Origin: Methylobacterium sp. E-045
Lineage (GTDB): Bacteria > Pseudomonadota > Alphaproteobacteria > Rhizobiales > Beijerinckiaceae
Assembly: GCF_022829685.1 (NCBI RefSeq)
Contig: NZ_JAKSYE010000099.1
Location: 48,203-112,202 of the forward strand
Direction of reading: 5' to 3'
Length of the DNA: 64,000 nt
This document shows, piece by piece, positions 60,437-64,000 of this stretch. Positions within the stretch are counted from its first letter, which is position 1. Each line of letters starts with the position of its first letter. A program made the translations under genes and the position numbers. The notes under the pieces are model-generated. The model had not been told where the DNA came from. It saw only the letters and a program-made list of their open reading frames with translations, and did not search any database.

Positions 60437-61423
60437 ATGCTGTCACGGCGCGGAGTGCTCGCGACGGCTGCGCTGTGGCCCCTGGCCGGGTCGGTGACGG
60501 CCGCAGCCGCCGGTCCCGCCGTCCGTGTGGGAAGTCTGCCCTTCGGCACCGTGGCCTGGGAGGCGGCGGTGATCAAGGCGCGCGGGCTCGATGCCGCCAA
60601 CGGCTTCACCCTCGACGTGGTCAAGCTCGCCGGTAACGATGCCGCCCGCATCGCCTTCCTCGGCGGACAGGTCGACACCATCATCGGCGACCTGCTCTGG
60701 GCCGGGCGCCTCGGCAACGAGGGCAGGGCGATGCGCTTCATCCCCTATTCCACCACCGAGGGCTCTCTGATGGTGCCGGCGGGCAGCCCCATCGCCGGTC
60801 TCAAGGATCTCGTCGGCAAGCGGCTCGGGGTGGCGGGCGGACCGCTGGACAAGAACTGGCTCCTGCTCAAGGCCCAGGCCAAGGACGCTGCCGGCATCGA
60901 TCTCGAATCGCAGGCGCAGGTCGCCTACGGCGCGCCGCCGCTCCTGGCGCTCAAGCTCGAACAGGGCGAACTCGACGCGGCGTTGCTCTACTGGACCTAT
61001 TGTGCCCGCCTTGAGCCGAAGGGTTTCACCCGCCTCATCGGGTCGGACGACATCATGCGCGCGTTCGGCGCCACCGGCTCGATCGCGCTCATCGGCTACC
61101 TGTTCGAGGGCGCCACCGTGTCGGACAAGGCCGAGGCCATCGCCGGCTTCGCCCGCGCCTCCCGTACCGCCAAGGAGATGCTGGCCAACGATCCCACCAC
61201 CTGGGACGTGGTGCGGCCGCTGATGTCGGCCGAGGACGAGCCGACCTTCGAGGCGCTGAAGCGCGATTTCCTCGCCGGCATCCCGCGCCGGCCGCTCGCC
61301 ACCGAGCGCACCGACGGCGAGCGCTTGTTCGGCGTGCTGGCCAGGCTCGGCGGCGAGCGGCTGGTGGGGGCGGGCAAGACCTTGCCTGCCGGCCTGTATT
61401 TCGACGGGGCCGGAAACGGTTGA
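60437..61423 (+). CDS. ABC transporter substrate-binding protein, NMT1/SsuA-like, Tat-type signal
   Basis: A 328-residue binding protein of the NMT1/THI5-like (nitrate-taurine-sulfonate) class. The N-terminus MLSRRGVLATAALWPLAG carries a twin arginine followed by a hydrophobic stretch and an AAAAG cleavage region, so export by Tat is likely. The domain shows VGSLPFGTVAWEAAVIKARGLD, GGQVDTIIGDLLW, the LVGKRLGVAGGPLDKNW hinge and AYGAPPLLALKLEQGELDAALLYW. Ligand is unknown; sulfonate, a pyrimidine precursor and other small acids are all possible. A GGGAG ribosome site lies before the start. First of a three-gene operon, just upstream of xoxF. Confidence 0.85.
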   Translation: MLSRRGVLATAALWPLAGSVTAAAAGPAVRVGSLPFGTVAWEAAVIKARGLDAANGFTLDVVKLAGNDAARIAFLGGQVDTIIGDLLWAGRLGNEGRAMRFIPYSTTEGSLMVPAGSPIAGLKDLVGKRLGVAGGPLDKNWLLLKAQAKDAAGIDLESQAQVAYGAPPLLALKLEQGELDAALLYWTYCARLEPKGFTRLIGSDDIMRAFGATGSIALIGYLFEGATVSDKAEAIAGFARASRTAKEMLANDPTTWDVVRPLMSAEDEPTFEALKRDFLAGIPRRPLATERTDGERLFGVLARLGGERLVGAGKTLPAGLYFDGAGNG

Positions 61424-61458
61424 GCCGCGTCACGCCCTCCCCCGCGGTGCGCTGAATC

Positions 61459-62220
61459 GTGGCCCGGCCCGGCGCGAATGCCATGGGAGTGGCAACGCGA
61501 CTCGTCTCCGTGCTGGTGCTGCTCGCAGCCTGGCAGGCGGCGGCGACGCTTGCGGAATCGCGGCTCCTGCCCGCGCCCCTCGCCATCCTCGATTTCATCG
61601 TGAAGGAATCCGCCACCGGCGACCTGTGGCGCAACGTCGGCATCACCCTGACACGGGTGGCCGTGTCGTTCTTCTTCGCCATGGGGCTCGGGGTCCTGCT
61701 CGGCATCGCGCTTGGCCGCTGGAAGGCGTTCAACCTCGTCCTCGACACGCCGCTCCTCATCCTCCTCAATACGCCCGCCCTGGTGATCACGGTGCTGGCC
61801 TACATCTGGGTCGGCCTCAACGAGGGCGCGGCGGTGCTGGCGGTGGTGCTCAACAAGCTGCCCAACGTGGCGGTGATCGTGCGCGAGGGGGCGCGTGGCC
61901 TCGATCCGGGACTGGAGGAGATGGCGCGGAGCTATCGTTTCGACCGCCGCACCTGGATCGCCCACGTCCTGGTGCCCCAGCTGCAGCCCTTCGTGGTGGC
62001 CGCCGCCCGCTCCGGACTGTCCCTCGCCTGGAAGATCGTGCTGGTGATCGAGCTGCTCGGGCGTCCGAACGGGGTGGGCTTCGCCATCAACTTCTACTTC
62101 GTCCAGAGCCTGAACGTGGCGGCCATCATCGGCTATAGCGTCGTCTTCATGAGCGTGATGATCGCCATCGATATCCTCATCCTCCAGCGCCTCGAGGCCC
62201 ATGTCCGACGCTGGCGCTGA
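61459..62220 (+). CDS. ABC transporter permease, SsuC-like
   Basis: A 253-residue permease with about six helices. The EAA loop reads EEMARSYRFDRRTWIAHVLVPQLQPF, and the sequence has the typical WRNVGITLTRVAVSFFFAMGLGVLLGIALGR N-terminal half of nitrate/sulfonate/taurine permeases. The start is GTG (61459); ATG 61483 is an alternative. It overlaps the ATPase gene by 20 bases. Confidence 0.9.
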   Translation: MARPGANAMGVATRLVSVLVLLAAWQAAATLAESRLLPAPLAILDFIVKESATGDLWRNVGITLTRVAVSFFFAMGLGVLLGIALGRWKAFNLVLDTPLLILLNTPALVITVLAYIWVGLNEGAAVLAVVLNKLPNVAVIVREGARGLDPGLEEMARSYRFDRRTWIAHVLVPQLQPFVVAAARSGLSLAWKIVLVIELLGRPNGVGFAINFYFVQSLNVAAIIGYSVVFMSVMIAIDILILQRLEAHVRRWR

Positions 62221-62950
62221 GAGGGCGGACGCGCTCTCCGTCTCCATCCGCAGCAAGATCTATGGAGCCGGCGGGCCGGAGCCGGTGGAGGCGGTGCGCG
62301 ATCTCTCCTTCGTCATTCGCCGGTCGGAGATCGCCTGCCTCATCGGCCCCTCGGGCGCCGGCAAGACCACGACCCTGCGCATCCTGCTCGGCCTCGACGA
62401 CGCTTATGACGGCGCGGTGACCCCGGACCCGCGCGAGGCCGGCATCGCCATGGTCTTCCAGGAGCCGCGCCTCCTCCCCTGGCGCAGTGTCGAGCAGAAT
62501 GTCCGCCTCGGCCTGCCCCGTTCCGATCGGGGGCGCGATCTCGACGCCCTGTTCGAATCCCTCGGGCTGACGCCCTGGCGTGGCCGCTATCCGGGGAAGC
62601 TCTCCCTCGGAATGGCACGCCGTGTCGCGCTCGCCCGCGCCCTGGCCCTCCGTCCCCGCATCCTGGTCCTCGACGAACCCTTCGTGTCCCTGGACGACCG
62701 CGCGGCGGCGTCCCTGCGCGAGATCGTGGTGGCGACCGTGGCGCGTGAGGGAATGAGCGTGCTCATGGTCACGCATAACGTAGCGGAGGCCATCGAGATC
62801 GCGGACCGGCTCCTCCTCGTCTCGGCGCGCCCGGCGAGCCTGCTCGCCGCCGTCGCCCTCGACCGGCCCAGAAGCGAGCGCGACCGGTCCTGGGCCGAGG
62901 CGATGCGGGACGATCTCGCGAATCGCTTTCCGGGCGTCATCGCCGCCTGA
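62201..62950 (+). CDS. ABC transporter ATPase, SsuB-like
   Basis: A 249-residue ATPase. Walker A GPSGAGKTT near 48-56, Q-loop VFQEPRLLPWRSVEQNV, a signature reading LSLGMARR (the usual LSGGM has serine-leucine-glycine here), Walker B ILVLDEPFVSLD and switch VTHNVAEA. The altered signature SLG instead of SGG may slow ATP hydrolysis but is tolerated in this family. It completes the SBP-permease-ATPase set and ends about 700 bp before xoxF. Confidence 0.9.
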   Translation: MSDAGAERADALSVSIRSKIYGAGGPEPVEAVRDLSFVIRRSEIACLIGPSGAGKTTTLRILLGLDDAYDGAVTPDPREAGIAMVFQEPRLLPWRSVEQNVRLGLPRSDRGRDLDALFESLGLTPWRGRYPGKLSLGMARRVALARALALRPRILVLDEPFVSLDDRAAASLREIVVATVAREGMSVLMVTHNVAEAIEIADRLLLVSARPASLLAAVALDRPRSERDRSWAEAMRDDLANRFPGVIAA

Positions 62951-63657
62951 AAGCGCTGTCCCGGTCGTGGGAGAGCGGCACGATATCGCCGACGCGACAT
63001 TATGCACATACTCTCAATGCCTAACGCGCTCCTCAGTAGCCGCTACGCAGTCATGCGGCGAGACAACGCAGCGCTCGATCGAATGGCGCCCAACCGATGC
63101 TGCAACGCGAACTGGGAGCGTATGATCTGTCGCACAAAAATGCATGATAGTTCATTGCGGCGCAGGCTTAATTTGATCGCCTATTGGGCGGAGCGACCAT
63201 TTTTTTTGGACATCCTCGGCTCGCTTGAGGGGGGATTGGCATACCAAGGGGCCTGCATGCGTGTGACGCATAAGAAGTGCATCGATCGTCTAATTACTTT
63301 TATCTTGGAGATCGTCGATTTTGCAACGCAACATTTTAGGGTGCGATCGCTCAGATCGCGGTTAACGAAGACGTTCGTTCACCAGGACTTGATGCGGCCT
63401 GAGCTCAAGCTTGCTCAATCGAGTTGACGCCGCCGCGATTTTTCTTAGAGTTCATTCAAGCTTCGGTTCGGAGGGGCGCCGCAAAGGGGTAGCGGCGACC
63501 GGGAGAGCAGGCGGCGGTTTGGGCGAACAGTCTCGCAGAAACAGCCACTTGGGAGACTCTATCGGAGTGAACTATCCCTGTCGCAAATAACAGGTCGCAC
63601 ATGTGGGGGCAGGTTTCGCTGTTCTCCAGACGTGTCAAAGATCTGTCGGAGGAATGC
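62951..63657. other. AT-richer non-coding region upstream of xoxF
   Basis: A 707-bp stretch, clearly poorer in GC than its neighbours between about 62995 and 63450 (runs such as eight T at 63200-63207). A 141-codon open frame at 63002-63427 has unusual cysteine/arginine/lysine content and no recognised family, so it is not called a gene. The last 200 bp contain the xoxF leader, ending in a strong GGAGGA ribosome site (63648-63653). The promoter of xoxF is expected here; it could not be located with confidence. Confidence 0.55.
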
Positions 63658-64000
63658 ATGAGAGCGGTCCATCTTCTCGCACTCGGCGCTGGTCTGGTGG
63701 CTTCGGCCCCCGCCTTCGCCAATGACGACGTCCTGAAGCGCTCGGCCGATCCGGCCCAGCAGGTTCTGCAGACGGTCGATTACGCCAACACGCGATATTC
63801 GAAGCTCGACCAGATCAACGCCAGCAAAGTGAAGCAGCTGCAGGTGGCCTGGACGTTCTCGACCGGCGTCCTGCGCTGCCACGAGGGTTCGCACCTCGTC
63901 GTCGGCAACATGATGTACGTCCACACCCCCTTCCCGAACACCGTCTACGCCCTAGACCTAGACAAGGACGGCGTGATCGTCTGGAAGTACGAGCCCAAGC
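63658..64000 (+). CDS. xoxF: Lanthanide-dependent methanol dehydrogenase (XoxF type), 3' end outside the window
   Basis: The first 114 residues of a periplasmic PQQ-dependent alcohol dehydrogenase. A signal peptide (MRAVHLLALGAGLVASAPAFA, cleavage near residue 21) precedes the first beta-propeller blades: VLQTVDYANTRYSKLDQINA, QVAWTFSTGVL, MMYVHTPFPNTVYALDLD and VIVWKYEPK, typical of XoxF of Methylobacterium. The PQQ-binding and lanthanide (Asp-Asp) residues lie beyond the edge. Residues C74 and H79 in LRCHEGSHLVV differ from the LRGHEGxPLVV seen in most XoxF/MxaF proteins. The strong ribosome site GGAGGA and ATG at 63658 fix the start. Confidence 0.9.
   Translation, partial: MRAVHLLALGAGLVASAPAFANDDVLKRSADPAQQVLQTVDYANTRYSKLDQINASKVKQLQVAWTFSTGVLRCHEGSHLVVGNMMYVHTPFPNTVYALDLDKDGVIVWKYEPK

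Noticed and set aside
63002..63427. 141-codon open frame before xoxF
   Set aside because: Odd composition, no recognised family, and AT-rich DNA with start ATG not preceded by a good ribosome site; kept as a non-coding region although a gene remnant is possible.

Overview
The window is one GC-rich stretch (roughly 70% GC by eye) from an alphaproteobacterium of the Methylobacterium/Methylorubrum group. The best taxonomic clues are the 5' end of a lanthanide-type methanol dehydrogenase gene (xoxF) at the right edge, a pink-pigment-type carotenoid cluster, an aapJQMP amino-acid transporter, and frequent start/stop overlaps of the ATGA, GTGA and TGATG types. No rRNA, tRNA, CRISPR array, integrase or intact insertion sequence was seen.

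Layout. 1-1604: 3' part of a family 2 glycosyltransferase, a lipid-A-disaccharide synthase N-terminal-domain protein and an FMN-binding pyridoxamine-phosphate-oxidase-like protein. 1637-7397: metC on the minus strand, then aapJQMP, with a five-hairpin palindrome array between aapJ and aapQ. 7515-14928: a lysine/proline-rich membrane-anchored protein, a YgiQ radical SAM protein, RarD, a P1-family peptidase, two small proteins and a HerA/DUF87-type ATPase. 14963-24334: pyrimidine (uracil) catabolism by the Rut pathway, namely rutG, two surface-polysaccharide genes, rutF, rutD, rutC, rutB, rutA, a RutR-type operator, a divergent cytochrome c gene and rutR itself. 24423-32452: nitrogen salvage continues with puuE (allantoinase) translationally coupled to a secreted unknown, a HigBA-like toxin-antitoxin pair, and a urease operon (fused ureAB, a MESH1-like alarmone hydrolase, ureC, two DUF29 proteins, ureE, ureF, ureG). 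32498-45778: chrA, two secreted unknowns, nitroreductase and flavin reductase, a phospholipase-A2-like secreted protein, a CitE-like protein, a LysR/MFS divergent pair, a lytic transglycosylase coupled to a DUF2336 protein, an EamA exporter, nadK, cutA and a small membrane protein with its own terminator. 45953-48361: an OxlT-like oxalate/formate antiporter, a 65-residue membrane protein and a long AT-rich control region. 48362-56180: a seven-gene minus-strand carotenoid cluster (two CrtI/CrtN-type desaturases, glycosyltransferase, acyltransferase, ABC exporter pair, DUF2141 protein). 56352-60181: TrmH-type methyltransferase, MaoC hydratase, CDF-like protein, metallophosphoesterase, a four-cysteine small protein and a pterin dehydratase. 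60437-64000: an SsuABC-type ABC transporter, about 700 bp of AT-richer sequence, and the start of xoxF.

How the genes work together. The central 17 kb reads as a nitrogen-salvage region: RutA-RutD and RutF open and degrade uracil to ammonium, PuuE opens allantoin (whose later breakdown gives urea), and urease releases ammonium from urea. The most unusual point is a small HD-domain protein very like metazoan MESH1 ((p)ppGpp/NADPH hydrolase) lying inside the urease operon with start/stop overlaps on both sides, which would tie alarmone turnover to urease expression. The carotenoid cluster carries its own ABC transporter and a secreted DUF2141 protein, suggesting handling or export of a glycosylated, acylated carotenoid. 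All functional statements are from reading the sequence and family knowledge; no database search was run.
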